Below, in pieces: positions 1 to 11,414 of a stretch of 64,000 bases of DNA; positions within the stretch are counted from its first letter, which is position 1, and every line of letters begins with the position of its first letter. Both the position numbers and the translations under genes were made by a program. The DNA lies in the NCBI GenBank assembly GCA_047967505.1, contig CM106538.1. One strand, 5' to 3'. The notes under the pieces are model-generated. The model was not told where the DNA came from. It worked only from the letters and a program-made list of their open reading frames with translations, and did not search any database. Origin of the DNA: Dipteris shenzhenensis (Eukaryota; Polypodiophyta; Polypodiopsida; Gleicheniales).

Positions 1-188
1 GAAGTGTTTTGCAGCACTTTTGGCAGATTCTGGAGAATTTTTGATGCTTGGACAGATTTCTGACAGTGCCAGTGCAGAAATCTGAGTTGCATTTACAGCC
101 AATGCTTGGCTGTGTTTTTTGGGAGTTATGCATTTCATTCCCAGTAAGGGAATTCAGTTTTGTATCTGCTAAAATCTCTTTTTCAGAT

Positions 189-3100
189 ATGGCCCAGCAA
201 AATCAGAATGATTTCAGTTTCAGTGGTCTCTCACAAGAGGACAAGCTGGATGGTACCAACTACTCCCTCTGGAGTTTTATGGTACGCAATATTCTGATTT
301 CTCGTAATTTGTGGGACTATGTGAGTGGGGATGAGTTTCGGCCAGCAAATGTGGCACCTAATACCCCTCCCCAATAAGGAGGAGGCAGAGGTCGTGCACA
401 GGGTGCAGTTGCAGGATAGGTTGTTGGTGCAGCTGTAGCCACCACTCCAGAACAAAAGAGATGGGATTCACGGGATGCCTTAGCTTTGTCATGCATCTCT
501 CTTTCAGTGAAAAGATTTATCATTCCGCATATTCGGTCGTGTAAGACCTCGAAGGCAGTGTGGGATATCTTAGAAAGCATGTATGCAGCCCGGAATGATG
601 CAAGGGTATCTTTCTTGAAATGAGAGTTAAGTAATACACATATGGAAGAGGGTGACTCCATGTCAGTCCACCTCACAAAGCTACAGGATCTCAGAGAGCA
701 ATTATTGAACATTGATGAGATTATTCCTGATTCAGAGATTACCACCACTCTGAATTCTCTTCCTGAGACTTATCTCAGCTTTCATACCTCGCTGAACTTA
801 TCATTGAGGGGGGGTGCAAATCCTCTCACTTTTCATGAGTTGATAGGACTTCTGCTTCAGGAAGAGCAGACCAGGAAAAACTTGGCTTCACGTGCAAGTG
901 AGCAAGCTATGTTGTCAAAGTTCAAGTCAAAAGGAAAGGGACAGGCAAAGACATCAGTAAATCAGCCTTCTAGTGGGTCAGGACAGCCTTCACAAAAGGC
1001 TAAGAATGATGCAAGTAAGCCCAAGAAGAAGGGTTTTTGTCATTACTGCAAAAAGCCAGGTCATCACATTGCAGAATGCAGGAAAAGGCTTGCAAAAGAG
1101 AAGAAAATCAGCTCCGGTATGGCTGTTTCAGATTCAGCTCCTCATGCATCTGACAGTGGGGATGCTGCAGCCAACTTTGTTGGACAAGATTATGCCTTTT
1201 TATCTTGCATTTCAGATTCTAGGCTGGCTGCTCCAGATGCTCGGGATAGTACAGCCACTTGTAATGATGATACATGTGCCTTTTTGACTTGCAGTTATGA
1301 TCCTTCCACGGATGCATCAGCTTTCAGTGTCAATGAAACACTGAATACTTGGTATTTTGACAGCGGTGCCTCCAAGCATATCACTTCTAGGAAGTGTCTC
1401 TTCACTTCCTTGCATCCACCTCTCGTTGGTAAGAAAGTCACTTGTGCCAACAACTCGTCATATTTAGTATGTGGTACATGAGAAGTTGAGCTTACCGCCA
1501 TTGATGGCTCAGTTTTCAGACTTTCAGATGTCTTGTATGTGCCTGGTATCACCAAGAGTCTCCTTTCACTGTCCACTCTTAACAGGGCTGGATTTCAGGT
1601 CATCTTTGAGGATGACAAATGTGCTGTCCGAGACAAAGAAAATGATTATGCCTTGAGATTATCTACTCTGCTGCGTGGGCTTTTTCAGCTTGATCTTTTT
1701 GAGAAAAGAGCAGCCCATGCTCTTGCAGTTTCTACTCCTACTGCTGCCATGCAGAATGCAGAGTTATGGCATGCCAGATATGGCCACATGCATTACAACA
1801 GCTTGATGACACTTCAGAAGCACTCTATGGTTGATGCATTGCCACCTCTTGAGATACCTCCTCCACATGCCTGTGAAGGGTGCATTTTAGGCAAGATGCA
1901 CACATTCCCCTTCAAAAAGGATGGTTCAATTTAAGCTGTCCAAAAATTACAGCTTATACACAGTGATGTCTGTGGTCCCATGAGGACTCCATCATTGGGT
2001 GGTCATCTCTACTTTGTTACTTTTATTGATGATTACTCCAATTTCACTTGGGTCTTTGGGCTGAAGCGCAAATCAGAAGTGTTCATGGTGTTTAAACACT
2101 TTTCAGCCATGGTTGAAAATGAATCTGGACTCAAGATACAAACATTGCGCACAGATAGAGGTGGGGAATACTTGTTTGCAGATTTTGATGCTTTTCTGAA
2201 AGGCAAGGGTATTGTGCATCAGCTCACAGTGAGGCTGACCCCTCAGCAAAATGGCAAAGCTGAGAGGAAAAATAGAACTCTTATGGAGATGGACAGATGT
2301 ATGCTGAAAAGCAAACACATGCCTCACAAATTCTGGCTTGAAGGTCTAATGTGTGCCAACTACATCTTAAATCGGTCTCCCACTAAGGCTTTGAAAACAA
2401 AAACTCCCTATGAAGTCTGGAATGGGAGAAAGCCTTCAGTGGATCATTTCCTTGTCTTTGGATGCCTTGCATATGCTCATGTGCCAATTGAATTTCGGCA
2501 TAAGTTGTCAGATAAGGCAATTCAGTGCATATTTGTTGGGTACAGTGCAGAAAGCAAGGGGTACCGTCTCTACAATCTTGCTACACGCAAGATCATTGTC
2601 AGTAGAGATGTGATATTTGCAGAAAATTCAGCTCACACTCAGGCTGAATTTCATATGCCTTCTTCTTCAAAGGATGTTTTTGAGGGGTTGCTACCCATTG
2701 CCTTGGGTTCCCCTGCTGATATTTCTGATGCAAATCAGAATTTACAGCCACCTCCCGATGCTCCAGTTCAGCCACAGGATGTCTTGCCACCTCCACAAGC
2801 AGTGGAACAGGTGGTTCAGCAAGAAATTGCAGACATACATGCAGCAAAAACAGTCCCAAACTGGCTGTTACAGACTCTCAAGGAGAGTAAGATTGATGCT
2901 CCATTACCTGGCAGGACTTGCAGTGCAGTAAGGCACATGGAAGGTGCTAATTCAGTGGAATCAGCATATGCAGGTACTCTTCTCGATGAGGAGGAGCCTG
3001 CAACATTCGAAGAAGCAAAGGACAATGTGCATTGGATGAATGCCATACACGATGAATTGCAGTCCATTCAGAAAAATCAGACTTGGGATGTCGTAGACTT

Positions 3101-4526
3101 GCCACCAGGTAAACATGCCATTGGTACACAATGGGTTTTCAAGGTGAAACGGAAGCCAGATGGCTCCATTGACAGATACAAGGCAAGGCTGGTTGCCAAA
3201 GGCTATGCTCAGAAAAAGGGCATAGATTATGAGGAGGCTTTTGCTCCTACATCCCGGATGACCACCATCCGATTTGTTATTGCAATGGCTGCACATTTTG
3301 AGTGGAATGTTCATCAGTTGGACATTAAAACAGCCTTCCTAAATGGAGACTTGTTGGAAGAGGTTTATGTCAAACAACCTCCAGGCTTTGAAATTTCAGG
3401 AAATGCACTTCAGGTATGCAAGCTGAATAAAGCTTTGTATGGGCTGAAACAGGCCCCTCGTGCATGGTATGCCAAGATTCATGCCTTTTTGACCAGCAAG
3501 GGCCTGCACAATAGTCCTACTGAGAGCACCCTCTACATCAAGAAGGATGGGGGGCAAATTTTAGTCATTATTCTTTATGTCCATGACTTACTGCTCACAG
3601 GGTCCAATGAAGATAATATTGCAGATTTCCAAGCTGATTTGCAGACCAACTTTGACATGTCAGATTTGGGGCTGCTTCACTTTTATTTGGGGATCCAGTT
3701 CTCTCAAGAGAGACGTGGCACTGTTATGTCTCAGTCCAAGTATGTGCAGAAACTCTTGGACAGATTTAACATGCATGATTGTAAGCCCATAGCCACTCCC
3801 ATGGAGCCGGGGCTGAAACTCACAATGCATGATGCAGGAGAATCAGTTGATGCCACATTTTATAGTCAGGCTGTTGGATGCCTCATTTATCTCTGCAACA
3901 CTAGACCTGATATTCAGTTTGCAGTATCTTAGGTGAGCAGGTATATGCACAGCCCAAAAACTATGCATTGGCAGGCAGTTAAGCGCATCTTCCGTTATTT
4001 GCAGGGCACAAAGTCTTTTGGCTTGTTATTTCCCAGGGGGGGTGACTTGCAGATGCATGCCTACAGTGATTCAGATTGGGCTGGAGATTATGACACTAGG
4101 CAGTCCACTAGTGGCAATTGTTTCTTTTTGGGTAAAGCTTGCATTTCCTGGCTGAGCAAGAAACAATCTACAGTGGCTACCTCATCATATGAAGCTCAGC
4201 ACAGGGCAGCTTTCACAGCAACAGTTGAATGTGTCTGGCTGCGTCGTGTATTTGCTGATCTTCATCTGTCATTGGGGGGTCCTTCTTCAATTCTCACTGA
4301 TAGTCAGAGTGCCATTGCAGTGGCAAAGAATCCAGTGTTTCATGCTCGCACAAAGCACATTGAGGTTCACTATCACTACATCAGAGAGAAGTTGCATGCA
4401 GGAGAGATCAGTATGATCTTTGTGTCCACACATGACAATGTTGCATATATTTTCACCAAAGCACTTCCACGTGAAAAGTTTGAGGCATTTCGCAATGCCT
4501 GGAACTTATATCCGTTTGGTGATTAA
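189..4526 (+). pseudogene. Copia A gag-pol polyprotein, six in-frame stops
   Basis: Encodes the retrotransposon capsid and enzymes. One frame runs from ATG 189 (MAQQNQNDFSF) to TAA 4524 with no frameshift, about 1,446 codons. It is broken by stops at 375 (TAA), 417 (TAG), 621 (TGA), 1479 (TGA), 1932 (TAA) and 3930 (TAG). In order: gag N-terminal WDYV block; CCHC knuckle [14 protein letters not shown] near residue 284; aspartic protease [10 protein letters not shown] near residue 388; GAG-pre-integrase with LWHARYGH and [10 protein letters not shown]; integrase core (HSDVCG, RTDRGGEY, NGKAERKN); RT (W-V-F-K-V-K, KTAFLNGDL, YGLKQAPRAW); RNase H (YSDSDWAG, KHIEVHYHYIRE). The RT box reads YVHD, so a catalytic Asp is lost. 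The element is dead but frame-preserved. Confidence 0.9.
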
Positions 4527-4554
4527 TCATCCTTGTACATGACATTGGCACTAC

Positions 4555-4561
4555 AGGGGGG
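4555..4561 (+). promoter_or_regulatory. Polypurine tract of copia A
   Basis: A short G-run follows the stop of the RNase H frame and lies directly against the TG that opens the 3' LTR, the expected plus-strand primer position. Confidence 0.7.
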
Positions 4562-4840
4562 TGTTAGAATTATAGATATAATTCAGCAGTGACCAATGTA
4601 ATTTAATAAGCTAGTTAGGGGCACTTTTCCCTCTTTAAGAGGTTTTTTCCCCTAACCGCAGTTAGTCCACTAACTATGGTTAGTGACTACTAAGGTTTTG
4701 TCACTAGGACAAAACCTTATCTCACTCCTTCAGTTGTATCTCTCTCACACTCATCTATTTGCAACTAAGCTTTCAGCTCTCTCTCTCTCTCCCGTTTTCA
4801 GTTCTCACCTTTGCTCTCTCTCCCCCACCTCTAAGAGGAA
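4562..4840 (+). repeat. Copia A 3' LTR (right boundary approximate)
   Basis: Begins TGTTAGAATTATAGATAT right after the polypurine tract. Its interior (TTAGGGGCACTTTTCCC, AGGTTTTGTCACTA, CAAAACCTTAT) matches the copia C 5' LTR at 35836-35950, which ends in CA before a primer-binding site. TC-rich sequence fills the right part. No CA end or target duplication could be fixed because unrelated minus-strand copia sequence follows. Confidence 0.75.
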
Positions 4841-5280
4841 TATATCATCCAATATAGTAGATAAAGCTTGCTCCTCGGGTCCAGTAGATGTGGCGAAAAG
4901 ATTCTTGAGCGTGTCCCGTGTCGCCTTGGCTGAACTATTGAGGTCAAGATGATGAAGTAGATTGTCAACCAATCTCAAACCAATAAGCTCTAGTGCCTTG
5001 TCATTCTTCCCATCCCAAGCTGTGACTTGTGCTGATTGGTCTTCACCACGAGGACGAGGCTCCATGTATGCAAACTGAGATAATCAGGTGTTCTTGTAGG
5101 TGTCTACAGCAAGCTGAGATGGCTGTTCTAGGTCTCCAACCTGCTTCAGTAGACTCCAGGTGTGCAAAAGGGCAGTTATAGGTGGCTGGTGGTGCTCCAA
5201 ATACGAACCCTAATCAAAACACAGCATGAAGATGCTCCAAAAGGCAGAACTGAACCAAAAACTTGTGGGCATTCAGACGC
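4805..5280 (-). pseudogene. Copia gag N-terminal fragment with leader
   Basis: An open frame at 4805-5065 reads as a copia-type gag N-terminus (AWDGKNDKALELIGLRLVDN, then SAKATRDTLKNLF). This is the part before the zinc knuckle. Sequence to its right up to about 5280 looks like its untranslated leader. It does not continue copia B: near 5280 the copia B frame breaks after a GTCACATGTG that in copia D leads into the rest of pol. It is therefore a separate truncated copia joined to copia B. Confidence 0.6.
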
Positions 5281-5470
5281 ACATGTGACAGTCCCCCCTC
5301 GAGGAGCATTAGCCAAGGAATGAAACAACTGTCTGCAAGAGATACGTGCTTGGAAGCACCACTATCAAAATACCAAGACTAAGCATCATTAGTAGAAAAG
5401 AATGCATCAACTTTGGAGGGATCAAAAGAGCAATGGACAGCCCATGCCCAAGCATCCTGGAGCGCATGTG
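5281..5470 (-). pseudogene. Copia B protease segment (left of gypsy 1)
   Basis: Minus-strand copia protease with [10 protein letters not shown] and the following LADSCF. Read across the gypsy 1 insertion (counting the ATGTG duplication once), the frame continues from 18577 leftward without a break: HAHALQDAWAW, then CSFDPSKVDAFFSTNDA, a stop, then the protease motif. Integrase, RT and RNase H of this element are missing. Confidence 0.85.
5466..5470. repeat. Target site duplication of gypsy 1, left copy
   Basis: ATGTG immediately before the 5' LTR, matched by ATGTG at 18577-18581 after the 3' LTR. Confidence 0.9.
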
Positions 5471-5882
5471 TGTTATGCTCTAGCCGAGATAGCATGACCT
5501 CGGAAAGATCGGTGGGCATTTTCTCTTAGATGACCGACTTTTGTAATAGTTTATGTGTGTAAATAAAATGGTCAAGGGAAGTAACTGCCAAGGTCCTAGG
5601 TGAGGGTGTATTGGCATCGACTAGGTGGTTCTAAGTGCTCAGGCCTAGGTGCACCTAAATGTGTAATAATGCCAAGGGGCAAATGTTTTAATTGTGCCCC
5701 AAGAGAGGGGTAAATGGTGTACCAAGCTAAAGGTCTAAAATGATGACATGGCAGGGGGAAACTATCTAGGGAATTGTGGGCTTGTGGATAGGCATGAAGG
5801 AAATAAAAGTTACGTATCTTTTGTGTGCATGCAATCGCATGTAATTTGACGGAACAGTGAGAATAGAAAAGTGAGCGTATCA
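5471..5882 (+). repeat. Gypsy 1 5' LTR (412 bp)
   Basis: TG...CA ends. Near identical to the 3' LTR except for about 56 bp that the 3' copy has after the word TGTGTGCATGCAATC. Confidence 0.95.
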
Positions 5883-5884
5883 TT

Positions 5885-5897
5885 TGGTATCAGAGCC
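5885..5897 (+). promoter_or_regulatory. Gypsy 1 primer-binding site (tRNA-iMet)
   Basis: TGGTATCAGAGCC lies two bases after the LTR and is complementary to the 3' end of plant initiator tRNA-Met. Confidence 0.95.
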
Positions 5898-6755
5898 TCA
5901 GGCTGGACGAGGGGACTCATATGAGTTACATATCAAGAAGGCGCAGGACGTATTGGGTGTGTGAGGCGAACGACGTGTGTTTTAGGTGGCTTTGTTCGTG
6001 CGGGCTTCCGTTGATGGAGCGGCTGAGCCGTTGATGGATTCACTACAGGAGCGGGTACAGCTGTCGCAGGGCAAGGTTCCCATAGGCAGGTGATAGAAGA
6101 GCAGGCTGATTCCGTTGCGAGGGACTATGTCTGAGAGACCTGGGAAATCAACGGGGTAGGCTAACAATGGGCGGCGACGAGCATTAACGGGCTCTTGGCG
6201 ACGACATCCTCTCATGCTTGTTTACTTATTCCATTTCAGCAAATTATCCATCCACCATTCCCATCCACTGCGAAGCTTTCACCACCTCATCTGCCTTCTA
6301 TCCAAGTTTTCTACCAAGGATTCCTTGGTAGCAGGAACGTGGGTAAAGCTTATCTGCAGAGCAAGTTTTGAGGAGGTGGCTGACGTTCGCAACCTATCCT
6401 TGATTTACACGCTTGTTGGCGTTGATTGCATCGACTGTGCTTTGGATCCGTCGGTAGTGCGCGCAGTAAGGGAAGGTATAAATGCAGCTATCCACGCAGT
6501 TGAGGCAATCGATAAAAATACAGGAGTAAAACGATCTTGGGTCATGGTCAGCATCAATGATGATGAAGATCTTCACTTTCGCAAAGACTTTGGCAAAAGA
6601 AGGAAATTTGCACATCTGGGATTCGTGGAGCTTCCAGGGAGCATCATTTTTTTCTTTTGTAAAAAATTTTAGTTTCCAATTTGCAGTCGAATTATTCCTG
6701 TACAGCAGAGGGAAATTAGAAGTGAAAAAAAAAATCTATTTTTCCTTTTAAAAGA
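5898..6755 (+). other. Gypsy 1 untranslated leader
   Basis: About 860 bp between the primer-binding site and the gag ATG. It contains a 152-codon open frame at 6214-6672 with no recognisable domain, probably chance. No other gene is seen. Confidence 0.6.
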
Positions 6756-7903
6756 ATGGAGGAAGAGGGACAAGATTCCACGGCAAATCCTGGTGAATCT
6801 AGGGCACGATCTTCACAACAAGTGTCCCATCATACAACACCTACTCTGGTGGGTAGGATTTCTGTATTAGAAGATGCTTTACAGCAGATCACGAACCAGT
6901 AGCTTCAAGTGAACGCTGGTCAAAATGAAATTAGAGAGATGGTACAAGCCTTGTCGGCTAGACCATCTAGAAATGAAAAGAGCAAAGCTCCAGCAGAGCC
7001 AGAGCCAAGTATATACTCATCAGAATGTGCAAAGGTCAAGGTACCTAATATTACCAACTATAGACCGGAAAAGTACGCTGGTCGGATGACCGAGCGCAGT
7101 TCTGATGTGATCGAGGTTTGGTTACACAAGTGGGATGAAGCCTTCGCCATTTGTGAAATCAGATCTGCTCTAAAGAAAATCCGCGAGACCACTCACCTGT
7201 TTATTGAGGCAGCGGTAGATGGTGGATTAAGCAACAGAAAGATCAAGTTGCCCCTACCACCTGGGAAGGGTTTAAAGCTGAATTTAAGAAACACTTTCTT
7301 CCACCTGACGAAGAGTCCCGAGCTTGGGATGCTTATAGAAACCTTCGCCAGAGGAATTTGTCGGTGGCAGAGTACACTGACAAGTTCAGGGAATGTGTTA
7401 TGAAGATAACAGACCCTCTCCCTATGTCGGTTCAGTTGAAAGACTATATCTATGGACTGAACGACAAGATTAAAATGGAAGTTCGGGCTAAATATGTGAC
7501 TACATTAGATGAATCTATTGCAGTAGTCCTGAACTACGAGGATGCCAGAGGCAGACCTAGTGGGTTTGTGCAGGCAGCGACTCAGCATAAGTACCCGAGA
7601 AAAGGGGGATTTCAGAGGAAATGGACTTCAAAGACAAGTGTCTCCCAGCCAAGTGGCCAAACCAAGCAAGTGAAGCCGGTTGAGGGACCAGCAAAGACAA
7701 GTACCACTGTTGGAGTGAAAAGAAAAGTAACTCCAATGGCAGCCCGGGCTTGGTCAAAGTCCTCGTTGACCCCTCAGCAAAAAGAAAAAGCTAGAAAAGA
7801 AGGATTGTGCTTCGGCTGCCTTCTGAATGCGACACGAAAATGCAGGAGAGTCCCAATGCGGAACATATGCAGACGCAATTGGCGGGACCTTCTCAGAGGT
7901 TAG
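6756..7903 (+). pseudogene. Gypsy 1 gag
   Basis: Capsid gene. ATG 6756 opens MEEEGQDSTANPGES; an in-frame TAG at 6900 and a frameshift between about 7358 and 7403 break it. The capsid region shows [32 protein letters not shown] and, after the shift, [14 protein letters not shown] and DYIYGLNDKIKMEVRAKY, all shared with gypsy 3. The zinc knuckle survives only as CFGCLLNATRKC, so the CCHC spacing is lost. Confidence 0.85.
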
Positions 7904-8006
7904 TACTTGTGTTGTTAAGTGTGTCTCTTACTAAGTAAGTGGTGCACTTGATAACATCCTTTCAAAGCCCGCAGCAACGGGGTATACAGTTTTCTATGAG
8001 CCCGAG

Positions 8007-9286
8007 TTGATTAAAATGAAAGGGCAAGTAGCCAATCATGATGTGATTGTGTTGTTTGACTCAACGTCAACACACAATGTAATTAACTCGAAGCTTATTA
8101 GGAGGCTCAAGTTGAAAACTAGTCCGTCTGACTATGCTTATACAGTCAGGATGGCAGACGGAAGTTCAACTGAAGTATGGGACCAGAGGGTTACCCAGTT
8201 GGAACTTCGAATTCAGGACTATGTTGAGAAGCTGGACTTTGAATTGACCAGGCTAGCTCATGCAGATATAGCCCTAGGCATGACTTGGCATTTTTGGAAA
8301 AATCCAGCCATTGATTGGAAAAAGCATATTTACCAGTTCAAGATGAACGGGGTAGAATATGTTTTGCGAGGTGAAAAGGATTTACCTCGAGGACCATTGA
8401 TTTCAGCCATGGAAATTCGGAAGACTCCGAAAGAGTGTCTGTGTCTGTATATAGCATCGGTAGAGTCGATTGATGATGCATCGGTTAGCACTGAGGCTAC
8501 CCAAGATGGAAAAATGGCCGAGTTGGCTAAAGAGATATCGGAGAAGTTTTCTGATTGTTTTAGGGATGAGTTACCTTATGGGTTACCTCAAAGCGGAATG
8601 TTCAACATAAAATTGAGCTGATCCCGGGGGCAGAACGTGTAAATAGACCTCCCTATAGATTAAGCTTTACAGAAGAAGCTGAGGTGCGAAGACAACTGGA
8701 AGAATACCTCAAGTTGGGGCAGATTCAACCCAGTTTTTCACCTTTTGCTTCGCCAGTGATATTAAAGAAGAAGAAAGATAATACTTTCCGTCTCTATATA
8801 GATTACAGAGCATTGAATAATATCACTATTAAGCACAGGTATCCGATGGCTCGGATCGATTTTGCTGGATGCATTACATGGGGCCGTAATTTTCAGTAAG
8901 ATAGATCTTAAGTGTGGCTACCATTAGATCCGTATTAGAGCCGAGGATGTGCATAAAACCGTTTTTAGAAGCAGGTTTGGTCATTATGAGTTTTTGGTAA
9001 TGCCCTTTGGACTTACCAATGCTCCAGCTACATTCGTCATGCTTATGAACGATTTACTACGTCTGTATATCAGAAAGTTTGTAGTACATTTTATTGACAA
9101 TATTCTTGTATTCAGTAAAAGTATTATTGAGCATCGTGAACACTTAAGAATAGTATTCAGTACTTTGAGGAAAGCCAGTCTTTATGTAAATAAGAAGAAA
9201 ACTATACTGTGTATGGTTACACTTGAATATTTAGGATTCATAATTACTCAAGAGGGGGTAGAAATGGATCCAAAGAAAGTGGCTGC
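8007..9286 (+). pseudogene. Gypsy 1 protease and reverse transcriptase (5' part)
   Basis: The protease carries [17 protein letters not shown] (Asp-Ser-Thr active site). RT follows in pieces at 8684-8899 and 8949-9286: [40 protein letters not shown], then [20 protein letters not shown] and FIDNILVFSKS. The catalytic box reads FIDN, so the second Asp is lost. Frameshifts lie near 8590 and 8870. Gypsy 2 is inserted after the DPKKVAAI block; RNase H resumes at 16009. Confidence 0.88.
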
Positions 9287-9291
9287 GATAC
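9287..9291. repeat. Target site duplication of gypsy 2, left copy
   Basis: GATAC here and again at 16004-16008 directly outside the two LTRs. Confidence 0.92.
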
Positions 9292-9857
9292 TGACACGTC
9301 CCACCACTCCTAAAACCTCTGATCTGCAAGCAAACACAAGATCACACACACAACATGAGGAACTGAGCAGGCTGCTCACCACCCAACCATGACATCTACG
9401 GGATATGATCCCGAATCAGGAGATGTCCCCTCCGAGCCACGAGCTGAGCTACTGGCACGAACTCCCAACCAGATCCAAACTAGCCTGGTGTCCCATACCA
9501 CCAGGTGGTGCTGTGAAACCTGGGATCCGCTACTGGGCCTTGGGCTACGCTAAGATGCAGGCGCACGTCCACAACTCAATCCAGGATCAGACCTAGCACC
9601 TGGGAACGAAACTTGCTCCCATCGGCTTGCTGAGAACTGAACCCCCTAAGCCCCTTTTATAGACTCGGGCCCCAAGCGCCAAAAATAGCGAAGACCTATA
9701 ACTGGTTCGAACCCTTGCCACTCGACCCGAGAATCGAGCCTGCCTAGCTCTAAGCCTCCCCAGGCTACCTGAGCTAGTCTTGTGTACCCAGTACACGTCA
9801 GATACCAACTCGTGCACATGCCCAGTACACGTCAGATACCAACCCGTGCACATGACA
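9292..9857 (-). repeat. Gypsy 2 3' LTR (566 bp)
   Basis: Pairs with 15428-16003; differences are scattered point changes plus small indels, including an extra CTCACCACC in the other copy. Confidence 0.95.
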
Positions 9858-9873
9858 TACTTCCCCTCCTCTA
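9858..9873 (-). promoter_or_regulatory. Gypsy 2 polypurine tract
   Basis: In element orientation AGAGGAGGGGAAGTA lies directly before the LTR start TGTCA. Confidence 0.85.
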
Positions 9874-11391
9874 AGAACTCACTCCTGAGTTCGCTAAGAA
9901 ACCCGGAAATGTTCTTTGGAGGTTTTGTAATGTCTCCCATGTTGCATCCTCCTCAACACGATCCTTCCACTTGATCTTGTATTCCGTGATAGTTCTATTT
10001 CGAATCTGTCTTTCACGAAATTCAAGAATACACTCAGGTTCGTGTGGAATATAAGTCAAATCTGTAACTTCTATTATCTCTTGAGGAGAAACAAGTTGAT
10101 CATCGGCACCCAATACTTCTTTCAGTCTACTGACATGAAAGACTGGATGGACTTTAACATCAGGAGGCAATTCTAGTCGATATGCAACTGGTCCAATTCT
10201 TTTAATGACCTTGAACGGACCACAATATCTGGGGGATAATTTCGGAACCAAACCAGTACTTAGGCTCTTGGATTCCTTGGTAATTCGCAAATATACCATC
10301 GTTCCTTCATAAAACTCTCTAGGTGAATGATGTCTATTAGCATAAAATCTGTCCCAATGTTGGGCACTTCTAATAGACTCCTTGGCAAACTGCAACATTT
10401 CCTGCGTGTCTTGCAAGAAGTTCTTTGCAGCATCATTTTGAATCCCTTTTAACCCAACCATAACTGGTGACTTAGGTTGAAACCCGTACATAAGCATAAA
10501 AGGACTGTAACCAGTACTCGAATGCTTTGCACTATTGTAAGCAAATTCTATCATAGGTAGATAATCTTCCCATGAAGACTGTCTCTTAGATACATACGCC
10601 CGAAGCATGTCTTCAACCAATTGGTTGACCTTCTCTGTACTACCATCGGATTATGCATGATCTGAGGAACTCATACTTAGAGTAGTTTCCAACTTCTAAA
10701 AAACAAGTGTCCAAAAGGTACTTGTAAACTTTGAGTCCCTATCACTGACTATGTCAGATGGCAAACCATACAGCTTAAACAAATGGTCCACAAATTCGTG
10801 AGCCAGCTGAACAGCTGAAATAGTTGTGCGAGTAGGTAAGAACCTAGCCATTTTTGTCAAACGATCAACTATGACCCAAATGGAGTCATGACCCTTGCGC
10901 GTTCGAGGCAAACCAGTAATAAAATCCATGGAAATACTTTCCCATTTATTGCCTGGAATCTGTAATGGCTGTAATAAACCCGCGCTTCTAAGGCGTTCTG
11001 CCTTAGTAACCTGACAAACCCGGCAACCTACTACATAGTTCTCAATAAATGCATGCATTTTAGGCCAATAAAAGGTATGCTTCACAAGAGACAGAGTCCG
11101 ATGTATACCCGGATGTCCAGCACTAGGAGCATCATGACACTCCCAAAGAATCTTGGATCTAAGTTCCAGACCATCTGGCACACAAATCTTTCCATTCCAG
11201 AACAGCAAGCCGTTCCTAATCATCCACTGACCTCCCGCCGCCTGTACCGTAATTGGCACAATCCCTAAGTCTTGGTCAACCATGGAGCTCCCATCCTGGA
11301 CTCTCTGCCAATAAGAACTGAAATAACTATCAGTTGCGTATAGCTCTCTCAAGGATTGAAATAGGTCTGAGGATATTTCCGTAAATGACAT
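9871..11391 (-). pseudogene. Gypsy 2 integrase with C-terminal chromodomain
   Basis: Inserts the cDNA. The H2C2 zinc finger (HDAPSAGHPGIHRT, then VVGCRVCQ) and core (SMDFITGLPRTRKGHDSIWV, IVSDRDSKFTSTFW) lie at 10696-11391. A break near 10640-10696 separates them from 9871-10620, which holds the GPY/F region ([31 protein letters not shown]) and a chromodomain (ECILEFRERQIRNRTITEYK, then IKWKDRVEEDATWE). Chromodomains direct integration to marked chromatin in chromoviruses. The gap removes the region of the third catalytic residue. Confidence 0.92.
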
Positions 11392-11414
11392 AGCATTTAC
11401 AAACTTGACTCGAC

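Larger units (their letters stand above)
1..4845 (+). mobile_element. Copia A: Ty1/copia LTR retrotransposon, 5' end outside window
   Basis: The window opens in the untranslated leader of this element. Gag-pol follows in the copia order gag, protease, integrase, reverse transcriptase (RT), RNase H, then a short G-run polypurine tract and the start of the 3' LTR at 4562. The right end is not clear: LTR-like sequence fades into a minus-strand copia gag fragment near 4805-4845. The leader and gag are close relatives of copia C at 35.8-43.5 kb, which shares the gag start, the WDYV block and the LTR interior. Confidence 0.9.

Noticed and set aside
6214-6672. 152-codon frame in the gypsy 1 leader
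   Set aside because: No domain, and the position is the untranslated leader of the element.
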